Below, one piece after another: positions 42,275 through 53,228 of a stretch of 64,000 nucleotides of DNA (positions within the stretch are counted from its first letter, which is position 1; every line of letters begins with the position of its first letter). The DNA is from Zygnema cylindricum (lineage: Eukaryota; Streptophyta; Zygnematophyceae; Zygnematales; Zygnemataceae): NCBI GenBank assembly GCA_037447655.1, contig JBBHKE010001905.1, positions 143,511 to 207,510 of the forward strand. The letters are read 5' to 3'. The translations under genes were made by a program, and so were the position numbers. The notes under the pieces were generated by a model that searched no databases, was not told the DNA's origin, and was given only the letters and a program-made list of their open reading frames with translations.

Positions 42275-42283
42275 GGAAAGTTG

Positions 42284-43260
42284 AAATTATTATATTTATG
42301 AAGTATTTTCTAGGTCTAAATAGCTTAGTGAAAACAGAAAAGAAAAGCGTAGGCAATCTGCCTCCACCTCTTCTCTCTTTCCCCTATATTTGTTGTAGTC
42401 ACTGAAGAAAAGAGAGGGTGGTGGAGCCATGGCAGCCTTGGCTCCTTAGGCATGTCAAAAGAGTGACATAAGTCACTTCTTACAAAAAGGTTGAGTCCAG
42501 AGCGAGGAGTAGCCGTCAGCCTTAGCCGGTTTGTCGTTGAAGTCCGTTAGAGTACATGGGGTATGATGAGAATTTAAATATGTTAGAGTTCACTAATCCG
42601 ATGAACAAAATTACGGATAAGTAACATAGAAATAAATTGGAATATAGTGCGAACGTGAAATCGCACAAAACAAATTTACCGGACATTTATTTTCAACGGC
42701 TAACATTCAAAGCCGATTTGGATCCGACAGCACGCATCATCGCCGAGGTCACGGAATGGTCGCTTTGGCGGTTTTCGGGCGTGACATGACCTAGCGCCAC
42801 GTGGCAAGATAACATTCATAAGCGGCATCCCGAAGAGCATGATGGCGAGTCTGGAGGAGACTGGGGTCTACTCAATGGCCAAGTTGTACACAAACTGTAC
42901 AGAAAGTATACCGGTCATTGTACCTTTCTATACTTTACAGTTCTTTGATTGGTTTGTATACTAGTAGATAGGGGTTGTGAAAGGGGTTTAGGACTTAAGA
43001 GATTGAGGAGGTAGCCGCCTCTCTCCCAATGAGCTTGTATATATTTTGGCATCTTTGCCACTTCATTACTCATCGCCTGGTTGGGCGTTTTCAGTGATTT
43101 CTTTTGTTGCGGACTCAGGGGAGTTCAGACTGCACAAGAGTGTACTCAGATTGTTTGTTTGTATACTTGGGTAGCTGTGATCCTAGCTGAAGAATGGTTA
43201 GTCAAAAACTATCTAGAGGTTTCCTAAATTTTGTAGTCCAATAGGGGACACACAATTGCA
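42284..43260 (+). repeat. E12 5' LTR
   Basis: It begins TTGAAATTATTATATTT, missing TG. It has the CCATGG motif near 42428, the inverted repeat AGTGAC-ATAA-GTCACT (42462-42477), a remnant of the tRNA-like module (42485-42540), a GTAC cluster (42886-42922) and GGTTTAGGACTTAAGA (42985-43000). Confidence 0.85.
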
Positions 43261-44300
43261 GGTTATAGGCCCACCCTCTAGGGTGCCCATCTTCAACGAA
43301 TCTGAGTTCATTTATTCGAAAGCCATGATGGTAAGGGCTTTGTGTGAAAAACGATACTGGGGTATCGTCAGTGGACAAGTGAAACATCCATCTCAAGAAA
43401 TCCCACCAAGGTTTGGCGGAGTGCGGTTTTCTGCAGCAATATTTGCTCCAACGGAGAAGGTAGACAACGGGGACAGCAGTGTGTCCAAAAAGGGGAAAGG
43501 GAAGGAGACACCTCTTACTTCTATCGCCACGGTACCCGAAGCGCCGGCCGTGAAGACCGAAGAAAACGACATTCAAATGTGGGAATACACAAACATGGTT
43601 GTCAAGCACTTCATTCTGAGGCATCTTACTCAAGCTTTGGCAACCTCCCATCTCCACATTTTCAAGGTCGAGGAGTTGTGGGAGACCTTAGTGGAGATCT
43701 ATAGAGCCGGTACCATTTAGGAGCTCCAGTTGGCCGAGCAACGGTTAGGGAAGTAAATTTACGAAAAATGCTAGACTCTTGTAATAACCTCTCTTGTTTG
43801 TATATGGAGATGGAGAGTGTCGCGTGAACCAATACATAAAGATGAAAGCTAATACCTTCATCATGAAGCTGCCTAATGAGCTTGAGAACATAGTGTACCG
43901 AGTGCAGGAAATGGATGACAGTTTGTGGAAGTGGAACACAGTGGTCCGGATGATACTCGTGGAGGAGAACACTATCGAGATTCGGAGAGGAGGAAAGAGC
44001 ATTCAAGCTCTAGCTTCCGAAAAGAACCGGTGGGGGAAGGATTTGAGGAAGCCATACGGCAACTTCAAGGGAGAGAAAGATCAAACTGGAGGACCGAGGC
44101 CTCCAAAGGGCATTTGTCAATTTTGCAAAAAGCCAAGACACTTCATAGCTAATTGCACCAAGCTATTGGAGCTAAGGGTCGAAAAAAACTGTGGAGGAGG
44201 TTCTTCCGGGGGAAAGAAGAAGGCACTTGTGGTCACACAAGTGAAAGAGGAGACCGAGGAGGTTGAGTCCTCTGAGGAGGAGGCTGAAGAGCTTCTTTTT
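43256..44300 (+). pseudogene. E12 gag
   Basis: The LTR end and PBS are read as Q-V-I-G-P-P-S-R, then V-P-I-F-N-E-S-E-F-I-Y, R-Y-W-G-I-V-S-G-Q-V and E-E-L-W-E-T-L-V-E-I-Y-R-A-G-T-I, with a stop at 43718. A second frame (43794-44444) has M-K-L-P-N-E-L-E-N-I-V-Y-R-V-Q and an intact CCHC knuckle (C-Q-F-C-K-K-P-R-H-x4-C), followed by an acidic linker. Confidence 0.9.
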
Positions 44301-44760
44301 TACGAGAATTTGGAGGAGAAAGAGATTCCTCGAAAGCAGAAGTGTGCTTTGGAGCCATTCACGAACCTCCACAAGAAGGATGGATCATTGATTCAGGTGC
44401 ATCCACGCATATGTGTCGTGACAGACACCTCTTTACCGAGCTAAGAAAGTTCCCCACTGTAGAGATAGAGTACGTGGATGGGAGAGTAGTTACTACAAAT
44501 CTAGTTGGATCGGTAGGTCTAAAAGTCTTAGTAACAGGTAAGACTTCCATACTCACTTTCTCATATGTACTTTATATTCCTCAGTTGAGCAAAAATCTTT
44601 TCTTTGATTCTGTATTAGATGATAAAGGGTTTTATTCCTACTAAAAGGGGGACACAGCTAAGTATGGGTATAAGTCTACTTCACAGCAGATAAGGTAGCC
44701 AAGATGTTTAAGCAAGAGGATAACTTATGTTATTCCAAACTTCATGATTTGGCATAGCGG
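44301..44760 (+). pseudogene. E12 protease region
   Basis: It has G-W-I-I-D-S-G-A-S-T-H-M-C-R-D-R-H-L-F with the D-S-G triplet intact, then I-E-Y-V-D-G-R-V-V-T-T and T-F-S-Y-V-L-Y-I-P-Q-L-S-K-N-L. It is in a different frame from the zinc knuckle and ends in stops after 44641. Confidence 0.88.
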
Positions 44761-45990
44761 TTGGGGCATGTGCACTTTGATATCTTGTCAAAAGCTTGGT
44801 GTAGTAGAAGGCATTCGGTTAGGGGATAATGAAATGGTGGATGATTCTAGTGGTTGTGCCTAAGGTAAGACTCACACACTTCCCTTTCCAAAACTAGCTA
44901 CATATAGAGGTGAGAAAGTACTAGATCTTGTCCACACACATATTTCGGGACCAGCAAAAGTACCTTCAGTAGGAGATAAGTAATTCATGATGACAATTAC
45001 TGATGAGTGGTCTATATACTATAGAGTCTACTTCCTAAAAAGAAAGTCTGAGGCATCAACTTACTTCAAAGAATATAAAGCCTGGAGTGAGAAGTTGCAC
45101 ACAACTCCCATTAAGAGAATAATGAGTGACAATTGGGAAGAATATACCTCTAACCAGTTTAAGGAATATCTGAGGGATGAGGGAGTTCAGCATCAGAAAA
45201 CAATACCTTATAATCTAGAACAAAACTGGGTAGCTGAGATGCTGAATCGGACTCTAGGGGATAGGGTATGTAGTTTGTTGGCCGACAAAAGGATAGGAAA
45301 AAGGTTTTGTGCCGAGGCCATGAACTATCCTAACTTTATCAAGAATAGAGTCCTTACCTCAGTTGTGAAAGGAATGACACCTAATGAGAGACGGGTTGGA
45401 AGGAAACCAAATATTTCTCACCTGAAAGTATTCGGTAGTCAAGTTTACAGTCTTGACACAAATAGGAAGAACTGAAACTAGATGTTAAAGGGAAACCGGG
45501 ATATTTTGTGGGATATGGTGAGTATGTCAAAGGATATAGAGGCTATGACTTAGCTAAACAAGATATGATTCTGGTAAAGCATCTAGTTGTCATGGATGAA
45601 GGGAAGTCATTTGACCGTTTCAAATACACCCAGAAGATAAAAATCAGCTTTGAGTCCGAGGGTGAGGAAGACTCGGATCTTCCCATAAGAGATATGAGTG
45701 AAAAAGTGATTGCACATTTAGGGGAGATCCACGATATAGGAGATAATCCAGAATCTGCACATATCCCGACACACTTCGAGAAGGCAAAAGAGGAGGAGAT
45801 TGAACTGGCTTCCATGAATAGGAGAGCCGATGAGACGGTGAGGAGGAACACGAGACTTCCCTCAATCCAAACTTCAGACTTTGAAGGAGGACAAAGGAGC
45901 AGCAAAAGGCTAAAGGAAAAACAAGCGGCTCACAAGGTAACTAAGATGTCTCACCCTGATGAGCCACAGTCATACTCATAAGCAATGGAC
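44761..45990 (+). pseudogene. E12 integrase
   Basis: The zinc domain is degraded (G-H-V-H-F ... S-S-G-C-A-stop-G-K). The core has M-T-I-T-D-E-W, M-S-D-N-W-E-E-Y with the second Asp, and L-E-Q-N-W-V-A-E-M-L with the Glu in a changed context. The C-terminal domain is readable (R-K-P-N-I-S-H-L-K-V-F-G-S; G-Y-G-E-Y-V-K-G-Y-R). It ends in an acidic linker, I-Q-T-S-D-F-E-G-G and T-K-M-S-H-P-D-E-P-Q-S-Y-S. Confidence 0.88.
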
Positions 45991-47397
45991 AGTCTGGAGA
46001 AGGAAAGATGGGTTAGAGCCAAATGATGAGATGGCATTCATCATGGAAGCAAATACTTGGGAACTAGAGGACTACCCTCCGAACAAAAACCGATCAGGTG
46101 CAAATTGGTGTTTAAACTGAAACTGAACCCAGATAATACCATTGAAAGATATAATGCTCGGTTGGTAGCAGAGGTGTTCACTCAAAAGGAATGGATAGAT
46201 TATGAGGAGTCCATTGTTGTTGAGGTACGGTTCCCACCAGTAAGGATTCTCCTTAGTCTAGAGGCAGCATAAGACATGGAAATACACCAGATGGATATTA
46301 AGACCGCTTTCCTCAATGGTGAACTAGATGAAGAAATCTTCGTGCGCCAACCAGAAGGATTTGTAGAGGAAGGTGAGGAGAGCAAATTATGTACACTTTT
46401 AAAGTCTTTATATGGACTACAGCAAGCTCCCACGCAATGGAATAAGAAACTAGATGAGTTTCTCACTAGCCTGGGATATATCCGGATCAGTTCAGACCAT
46501 TCCATTTATATGTTTGAGGATGAGTATCGTGTTATTTTCATTGCAATTTATGTGGATGATTTGCTGGTGTTAAGTAAATCTATGGAAAAAATCAACAAGT
46601 TAAAGAAAGATCTTAGAAGTAGGTTTGATATGAAAGATCTAGGAGAGGCAAAATATATCTGGGGATACAAATGGAAAGAGATGAGGAAGAATTATTATCA
46701 TAATTACTTAGAAAATAGCTAAAGGATATGCTCGAGAAATTCCAAATGGAAAAGGCAAACAATTTAACCACTCCCATGGATTTGAAGAAATAAGTGATGG
46801 GAGTGTAGGATAAGGAATGATAATCTTAGATGATCAGATGAGTCCAAAAGAAAGACAGTTTATAAAGTCTATTCCTTACAAGCAGGTTGTAGGAAGTTTA
46901 ATCTACTTTATAATTTGTACTAGGCCAGACATAACGGCAACAGTTGGAGTTCTCAGTAGGAGTCTTAATGATCCTAGAAATAGAGATTGGGAGGTAGCAA
47001 AGAGAGTCATGAGATATCTGGTGGGAACAAGGGAATTATGGTTGCATTTCGGAGGGGAGCACACTGACATCACCACTTAGAGTGATGCAAGCTATGGAGA
47101 TGCACCTATAAGAAGATGCACTTCTGGGTATGAATTGCATGTGGGTGAAGCCCTTGCTGCTGGTGTAGCAAACAACAAAAGGTGGTTGCTCAGTCCACTA
47201 TGGAGGCTGAGTACATGGCCTCTTCTTCTGCTGTGAAAGAATTGAAGTCTTTGCTGGAAAAACAGAGGTACATGAAGAAAGGGGTGCATGAAATATAATG
47301 TGATCATCAGGCTGCAATTGCAATTGCAACCAATCCAAAACATCAATTCAAAGCTAAACACATGGACATAAGGTTGAGTTTTGTGAGGGAAAAAGTT
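45991..47397 (+). pseudogene. E12 reverse transcriptase and RNase H
   Basis: RT has H-Q-M-D-I-K-T-A-F-L-N-G, Y-G-L-Q-Q-A-P-T-Q-W and I-A-I-Y-V-D-D-L-L-V-L with YVDD intact (open 46276-46722). After stops come V-V-G-S-L-I-Y-F-I-I-C-T-R-P-D and RNase H, with W-S-D-A preceded by a stop (47080), S-T-M-E-A-E-Y and C-D-H-Q-A-A-I-A-I. The last readable residues are L-S-F-V-R-E-K-V, and then E13 sequence begins. Confidence 0.88.
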
Positions 47398-47700
47398 GAT
47401 TTCAATGAACTCCTACGACAGACCGGTTAGAGCTGACGGCTACTCCTCGCTCTGCCGGTCGGAGGTTCGAATCCTGCCGGATTCAACCTTTTTTTGAGAG
47501 TGACTTATGTCACTCTTTAGTCTTGCCTATGAAGCTGAGGCAACCATGGCTCCACTACTCTCTCTCTCTCCTTCAATGACTACAAAAAGTATAGAGGATA
47601 GAGAAAAGAAGTGGAGGCACGTTGCATGCGCTTTACTTTTCTTCTTCCTACCAAGATATTCTGACCTAGAAAATACTATATAAATCTAGTAATTTCAACA
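47398..47700 (-). repeat. E13 3' LTR, U3 part only
   Basis: It matches 52928-53228. On the minus strand it starts TGTTGAAATTAC. It contains the hairpin GAGTGAC-TTAT-GTCACTC (47498-47515) and CCATGG near 47546. Confidence 0.9.
47407..47495 (+). other. tRNA-like module in the E13 3' LTR
   Basis: Possible acceptor GAACTCC with CGGATTC, A-box region GACCGGTTAGAGCTGACGG (47421-47439) and a good B-box GAGGTTCGAATCCTGC. The T-stem has four of five pairs and the loop is TTCGAAT. Seven T follow at 47489-47495. A proper anticodon stem is not found. It is antisense to the element. Confidence 0.6.
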
Positions 47701-47717
47701 CTCCCCTTATTTTCTAG

Positions 47718-49260
47718 TCTAATTTTATTTTTTCTTTCAATCCACATTTTTCCCTAAAATATTTTAACTTGGGAGAGGGCACAGATTTGGTCATCATGTC
47801 AGCCACCATTTCTTCAACAGACATATACACAAGATTCACAATTTTATTTTCAACCTTTTCTCTCAAGAAGCTCAATCTTATGTCCATGTGCTAAGCTTTT
47901 AAATGATATTTTAGATTGGCTGCGATTGCAATGGCAGCTTGATTATCACAAAAGACTTCATGCACTCCCTCCTTCATATACCCCAATTCTTGTAACAAGG
48001 ATTTAACCCACATGAACTCTTTCACAGCAGAACAAGAGGCCATATACTCAGCCTCCATGGTAGACAGAGCAACCACTTTTTGTTGCTTGTTGCTCCCACA
48101 GCAAGCACCTTCCCCCACATACAACACATACCCAGAAGTACATCGTCTCAAAGGTGCATCCCCATAACTGGCATCACTCCAAGTAGAGATATCAGTGTGC
48201 TCCCCTCCCAAATGCAACCATAACTCTCTGGTTCCCACCAGATATCTCATGACTCTCCTGGCTGCCTCCCACTCTCTCTTCCTAAGATCATTAAGACTCC
48301 TACTCAGTACTCCAACTGCTTCCGCTATGTCCGGCGTGGTACATGTCATAAAGTATGTTAGACTTCCTATAAACTGCCTGTAAGGGATAGACTTCATAAA
48401 CTCTCTCCCTCTTCTGGACTTATTTGATCATCTAAGACTATCACTCCTCCTTCTACGCTTCCATCACTTACTTTTTTCAAGTCCATGGGAGTGGTACAAC
48501 TGTTTGACTTTTCCATCTGGAATTTCTTAAGTATATTACCTATTGTTTCTTTCTGAGTAAGTGTAATGATCCTTTTCTCCCTATCTCTCTCCATTTGGAT
48601 TCCCAAAATATGTCTTGCCTCCCCTAAATCCTTCATGTCAATTCTACTCCTAAGATCTTTCTTTAGCTTATTAATCTTTTCCAAAGACTTACTTATCACC
48701 AGAAGACCATCCACATAAATTGCAATTAAAATCACACCATTCTCATCTTCAAACATATAGATAGAGTGGTCAGAGTTGATCCGGATATATCTCAGACCAG
48801 TGAGGAACTCATCTAGTTTCTTATTCCACTAGCGGGGAGCCTGCTTTAGTCCATATAAGGACTTTATAAGCTTGCAGACTTTGCTCTCTTTTCCTTCCTC
48901 CACGAACCCCTCTAGTTGTCCCATGAAAATTTCTTCCTCTTACTCACCATTGAGGAAGGCGATTTTAATATACATCTGGTGTATTTCTATGTCTTTCGTT
49001 GGCGCTAGACTGAGGAGAATCCTTACCGATGGGAACCGAATAACTGGAGCAAAAGTCTCCTCATAGTCAATCCCCTCCTTTTGGGTGAACCCTTTCGCTA
49101 CCAATCGTGCCTTATATCTTTCAATGGTATTATCAGGGTTCTGTTTTATTTTAAACACCCATTTACAGCCAATTGGTTTTCTATCCGGAGGACGTGCTTC
49201 TATGATAGAGGCCATCTCATCATTTGTGGCTCTAATCCATCTGTCTTTCTCCGAGTTGTT
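47718..49260 (-). pseudogene. E13 RNase H and reverse transcriptase
   Basis: The RNase H frame (47891-48397) has T-W-S-D-A-S-Y-G-D, S-T-M-E-A-E-Y-M-A-S and F-C-D-N-Q-A-A-I-A-I, all catalytic residues intact, followed by a stop at H-L-K-A. RT has I-A-I-Y-V-D-G-L-L-V-I, so YVDD has become YVDG. Upstream are I-H-Q-M-Y-I-K-I-A-F (first Asp to Tyr) and G-C-K-W-V-F-K-I-K-Q-N-P-D-N. Two catalytic RT residues are therefore lost. Confidence 0.9.
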
Positions 49261-49266
49261 TACTGC

Positions 49267-50390
49267 CTACGAGTATGACTGAGGCTCATCAGGGTGAGAT
49301 AGGTTAGTTACCTTATGAGAGGCCTGTTTTTCTTTTATCCTTTTGCTGCTCCTTCTCCCTCCCTCAAACTCTGAAACATGAATGGAGGGAAGTCTGGGGT
49401 TTCTCCTTGCTATCTCATCGGCTCCCTTATCCATGGAAGCCGGTTTCGCTTCCTCCTCTTTTGTCTCCTCGATATCCATAAGAATATGTAAGTTTTCCGA
49501 TAGATCTCTTGTATCTTTAATCTCCCCTAAATCTGCAATCATTGTTTCACTCATGTCCCTTTCGGGAGCGACCGAGTTCTCCTCACTTTTGGACTCAAAT
49601 CTGATAATTATTTTTTAGGTATATTTGAAGGGGTCAAATGACTTCCCTTCATCCATAACAACTAGGTGTTTGACCAGAATGATATCTTTCTTTGCTAAGT
49701 CATAGACTCTATATCCCTTGACATCCTCATCATATCCTACAAAGTATCCAGGTTTTCCCTTAGCATCTAGTTTCCAGTTTTTCCTATCCGTGTCAAGACT
49801 GTAAACTTGGCTACCAAATACTTTAAGGTGAGAGATATCTAGTTTCCTTCCCACCCATCTCTCATAAGGTGTCACTCCCTTTGCTGCTGAGGTAAGGACT
49901 CTATTCTTAATGTAGTTGGCACAGTTCATTACTTCTGCCCAAAATCTCTTTCCTATTTTCTTGTCGGCCAACATACTGCATGCACTATCTCCTAATGTTC
50001 GATTCAACCTCTCAGCTACCCCATTTTGTTCCGGGTTGTATGGTACAGTTTTCAGGTGCTGCACTCCATCATTTCTCAGATATTCCTCAAACTGGCTGGA
50101 GGTATATTCCCCCCCATTATCACTCTTTATTCTCTTAATGGGGGTTTCATGCAACTTTTTACTCCAGGCTGTATATTCTTTAAAGTTAGTTGGTGTTTCA
50201 GAATTTGTTTTTATAAAGTAAGACTCTAAAGTGTCTAGACCAGTGATCAGTTATTGTCAACATAAACCTCTTCCCTCCGACCGAAGGTACTTTTGCGGGT
50301 CCCCATATATCTGTGTGGATCAAATTCTTTTACTTTCTCACCCCTATATGTGGCGACTTTGGGAAAGGGAAGTCTATGAGCCTTACCTTA
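49267..50390 (-). pseudogene. E13 integrase
   Basis: An open 179-codon stretch (49615-50154) has K-S-D-N-G-G-E-Y-T-S, P-E-Q-N-G-V-A-E-R-L-N-R, W-A-E-V-M-N-C-A-N and G-Y-D-E-D-V-K-G-Y-R-V-Y. After a stop comes the acidic tail, ending I-H-V-S-E-F-E-G-G-R-R-S-S-K-R and L-S-H-P-D-E-P-Q-S-Y-S. The first catalytic block (50230-50330) is frameshifted. Confidence 0.88.
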
Positions 50391-52022
50391 AGCACAGCCA
50401 CTAGAATCATCCACCATGTCATTAACCCCAAACTGAATGCCTCCTACTACACCAAGCTTCTTCATTTCCCTCAGCCTATAAAAATGCACATGCCCCAACT
50501 GCTTATGCCAAAGCATCAACTTTGGAACACCAACATAATAAGCATTCTTCTTTTCATTACTCAGGTTAAGCCTTAACATTCCTTAGCTACCCTTATCTGC
50601 CGTGAAGTATACTTCATCCCCATACTTAGCTGTAAAAACTCCCTTTCTAGTGAAGGTATCAAACTCTTTGTCATCTAACACAGACGTAGAGACAAGATTT
50701 TTACTCAGCTGAGGAATGTAGAGTACATCTGAAAAGGTGAGTATAGATGTCTTACCCTCCACTAAGACTTTCAGGTCTACTGACCCTACTAGATCTGTAG
50801 TAACCACTCTCCCATCCTCATACTCTATCTCTACGGTAGGGATCTTTCTTATCTTAGTAAAGAGATGCTTATCACTGCACATATGCATGGATGCACCTGA
50901 GTCAATTATCCATCCTTCTTGTGGAGCTTCCCGAATTGCTTCGAGAGCACACTTTTGTTTTTGAGGGATCTCCTTCTCCTCCTGACTCTCCTCAAGAAGA
51001 AGCTACCCATCCTCCTCCTACGAGGACTCGTCCTCGGTCTCTCCTTTCACTTTTGCGACCGCAAGTGCTTTCTTCTTCACTCCGGAAGAACCCCCTCCAC
51101 GGTTCTCTTGGAGTCTCAACTCCGACCGCTTGACACAATCCGCTATGAAGTGTCTCGACTTTTTGCAAAAATGACAAAGACCCTTTGGGGGCCTTGGTCC
51201 TCTATACAGATCTCTCTCTCTTTTGTACGATTTCTTTGGATCCTTCCCCCACTGGTTTGCTCCTACAGCTAGCGCTTGGATGCTCTTTCCCCCTCTCCTA
51301 ATCTCAATTGTGTTTTCCTACACAAGTATCATTCGGACCACTGTGTTCCACTTCCATGAACTGTCAGTCATTTGTTGTACTCGGTACACAATGTTTTCAT
51401 ACTCATCGAGTAACTTCATGATGAGAGCGTAAACTTTCATCTTCATTGTACCTATCCACCCGGCACTCTCCATCTCCATATATAAACAAGAGAGATCATT
51501 GCAGTAGTCTAACATCTTTCCCCCTTTGTAAGTATAATTCCCTAACTTCAACTCTACCAACTGGAGCTCTTGAATAGTACTAGCTCTATAGATCTCCACC
51601 AAACTCACCCATAACTCCTCCGCCTTATAAATGTTAAGGTGGGGGGTCGCCAAAACATGAGTGAGGTGTCTCAGAATGAAGTTTTTGGCAGCCATGTTGA
51701 TGTCTTCCCACGTTTGGGTATCGTTCTCCGCGGTTTTCATGGTTGCTGCTCCGGGTGCCATGGTAATAATGGCAATAGGAGCAAGAGGCGTCTCCTTCTC
51801 TTTCCCCTTTTCGGACACACAGTTGTCCCCATCATCTGCCTCCTCCGTTGCAGCAGATGTTGGTGCAGAAAGCCTTATTCCACCAAACCTTGGTGGAGTT
51901 CCATGAGGTGGACGTTTCACTTGTCCACTGACAATACCCCATTATCGTTTTTCGCACACCGCCCTGTCATCATTGCTTCCTAAAAGATGAATCCAGATCC
52001 ATTGAAGATTGGCACCCTAGAG
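50391..52022 (-). pseudogene. E13 gag, protease and integrase zinc domain
   Basis: The zinc domain reads L-W-H-K-Q-L-G-H-V-H ... S-S-G-C-A, with the first Cys lost. The protease (50583-50940) has D-S-G-A-S-M-H-M-C-S-D-K-H-L-F and I-E-Y-E-D-G-R-V-V-T-T. Gag (51318-51920) has P-P-R-F-G-G-I-R, L-W-V-S-L-V-E-I-Y-R-A-S-T-I-Q and M-L-D-Y-C-N-D-L-S-C-L-Y-M-E-M-E-S-A-G. A frame change near 51180 separates gag from protease. Confidence 0.88.
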
Positions 52023-52037
52023 GGTGGGCCCATAACC
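52023..52037 (-). other. E13 primer-binding site
   Basis: On the minus strand it reads GGTTATGGGCCCACC, perfect, next to the LTR. Confidence 0.85.
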
Positions 52038-52434
52038 TACAATTTTGTGTCTTTTATTGGACTACATAGTTTAGGAAGCGTTTAGGTAGTTTTTAACTAA
52101 CCCACTTTCAGCCACAACCACTGCTGCCCAAGCAGACAAATTGTCAATTTGACTGCACCCTTCTGCAGTCTGGATTCTCCTGAGTCTGTAGCAAAAAGAG
52201 TCACTTAAACTTGCCAACTAGCAGATTAGTTATGAGGTGGCAAAGATGCCAATTTATACAAATTCTCATAGAGAGAGGAGACTATCTATCAAAATTTACT
52301 AAGGTCTAATTCCCTCTCACAACCCCTATTTGTTGCAGTACAAACCAATGAAATCACTGTATAGTACATAAAGGTTCTACGGCCGATGTCTTTTCTTTAC
52401 GGTCTGTGTACGACAAGGCCCTTGAGGTGACGCG

Positions 52435-52797
52435 TGTCCATATTTTACTCGTTCTTATGTTCCTCGAAATTCTCGCAACCAAATGTTATCTCTCCAAGTG
52501 GCGGCAGTTTATGCCGCATCCGTAAAACGCCAAAGTGACCATTCCGGGATCGTGGCGGTGATGTGTGACGTTGGATCAAATCCGACATTCAACTGTAGCC
52601 GTCGAAACAAATGTCGTGTCCATATTTTACTCGTTCTTATGCTCCTCGAAATTCTGGCAACCAAATGTTATCTCTCCACGTGGCGCTAGGTCATGCCGCA
52701 TCCATAAAACGCCAAAATGACCATTCCGGGATCGTGGCGGTGATGTGTGACGTTGTATCAAATCCGACATTTAATTGTATTCGTTGAAACAAATGTC
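52435..52797. repeat. 181-bp tandem duplication in the E13 5' LTR
   Basis: Units start at about 52435 and 52616 with GTGTCCATATTTTACTCG and run to AAACAAATGTC. They differ at scattered positions, so the duplication is not very recent. Confidence 0.88.
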
Positions 52798-52929
52798 TGA
52801 TTCATTTGTTTCATGCAAGATCGCGTTCGCACTATATATTAACTAGTTCTTTGTCCCCTCATTCGTAATTGAGTTAATCGGTTTAAGGATTATAGTACGG
52901 TTTAAGTATTTATCACACCCTATATATTT

Positions 52930-53019
52930 CAACAAACTCTTACGACAGACCGGTTAGAGTTGACGGCTACTCCTCGCTCTGCCGGTCAGAGGTTCAAATC
53001 TTGTCCCATTCAACCTTTT
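52930..53019 (+). other. tRNA-like module in the E13 5' LTR
   Basis: It has an A-box region GACCGGTTAGAGTTGACGG and a B-box GGTTCAAATCT (52991-53001). The D-stem CGAC/GTTG pairs fully if one G-T pair is allowed. TTTT follows at 53016-53019. It is antisense to the element. Confidence 0.6.
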
Positions 53020-53228
53020 GTTGAAGTGACTTATGTCACTCTTTAGTCCTGCCTATGAAGGTGAGGCAACCATGGCTCCACTATTCTCTCTCTCTCTCCT
53101 TCAGTGATTATAAGTAGTATGGGGGATAGATAAAAGAGGTGGAGGCAAGCTGTCTGCGCTTTACTTTTCTTTTTCCTACCAAGCAATTCAGACCTAGAAA
53201 TTACATTATAAATCTGGTGATTTCAACA

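Larger units (their letters stand above)
24278..42283 (+). mobile_element. E7: family A copia element split by E8
   Basis: The pieces are 24278-27799 (LTR, PBS, gag, protease, integrase) and 40724-42283 (RT, RNase H). The reading frame of the linker A-F-S-L-P-E continues from 27799 to 40729, which fixes both E8 boundaries. The expected polypurine tract and 3' LTR are missing: after the RNase H stop the sequence passes straight into the LTR of E12. Multiple lesions make it inactive. Confidence 0.85.
42284..47397 (+). mobile_element. E12: family B copia element, 3' LTR missing
   Basis: It has a 5' LTR (42284-43260), PBS, gag, protease, integrase, RT and RNase H in order. The LTR lacks its first two bases and joins E7 at a shared TTGAAATT. 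At the right, RNase H stops at R-E-K-V and joins the truncated LTR of E13. No target duplication is visible on either side. Confidence 0.87.
47398..53228 (-). mobile_element. E13: family B copia element
   Basis: The 5' LTR at 52038-53228 is complete, while the 3' LTR keeps only its first 303 bp (47398-47700). All internal domains are present with stops and frameshifts. The right target flank is CAGAG at 53229, within the integrase tail of E14. The left flank was lost together with the 3' ends of E12 and of this LTR. Confidence 0.9.
52038..53228 (-). repeat. E13 5' LTR (1191 bp)
   Basis: On the minus strand it starts TGTTGAAATCACC. It is lengthened by a 181-bp internal tandem duplication. It carries the tRNA-like module, the hairpin at 53023-53040, and CCATGG near 53070. 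Confidence 0.9.
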
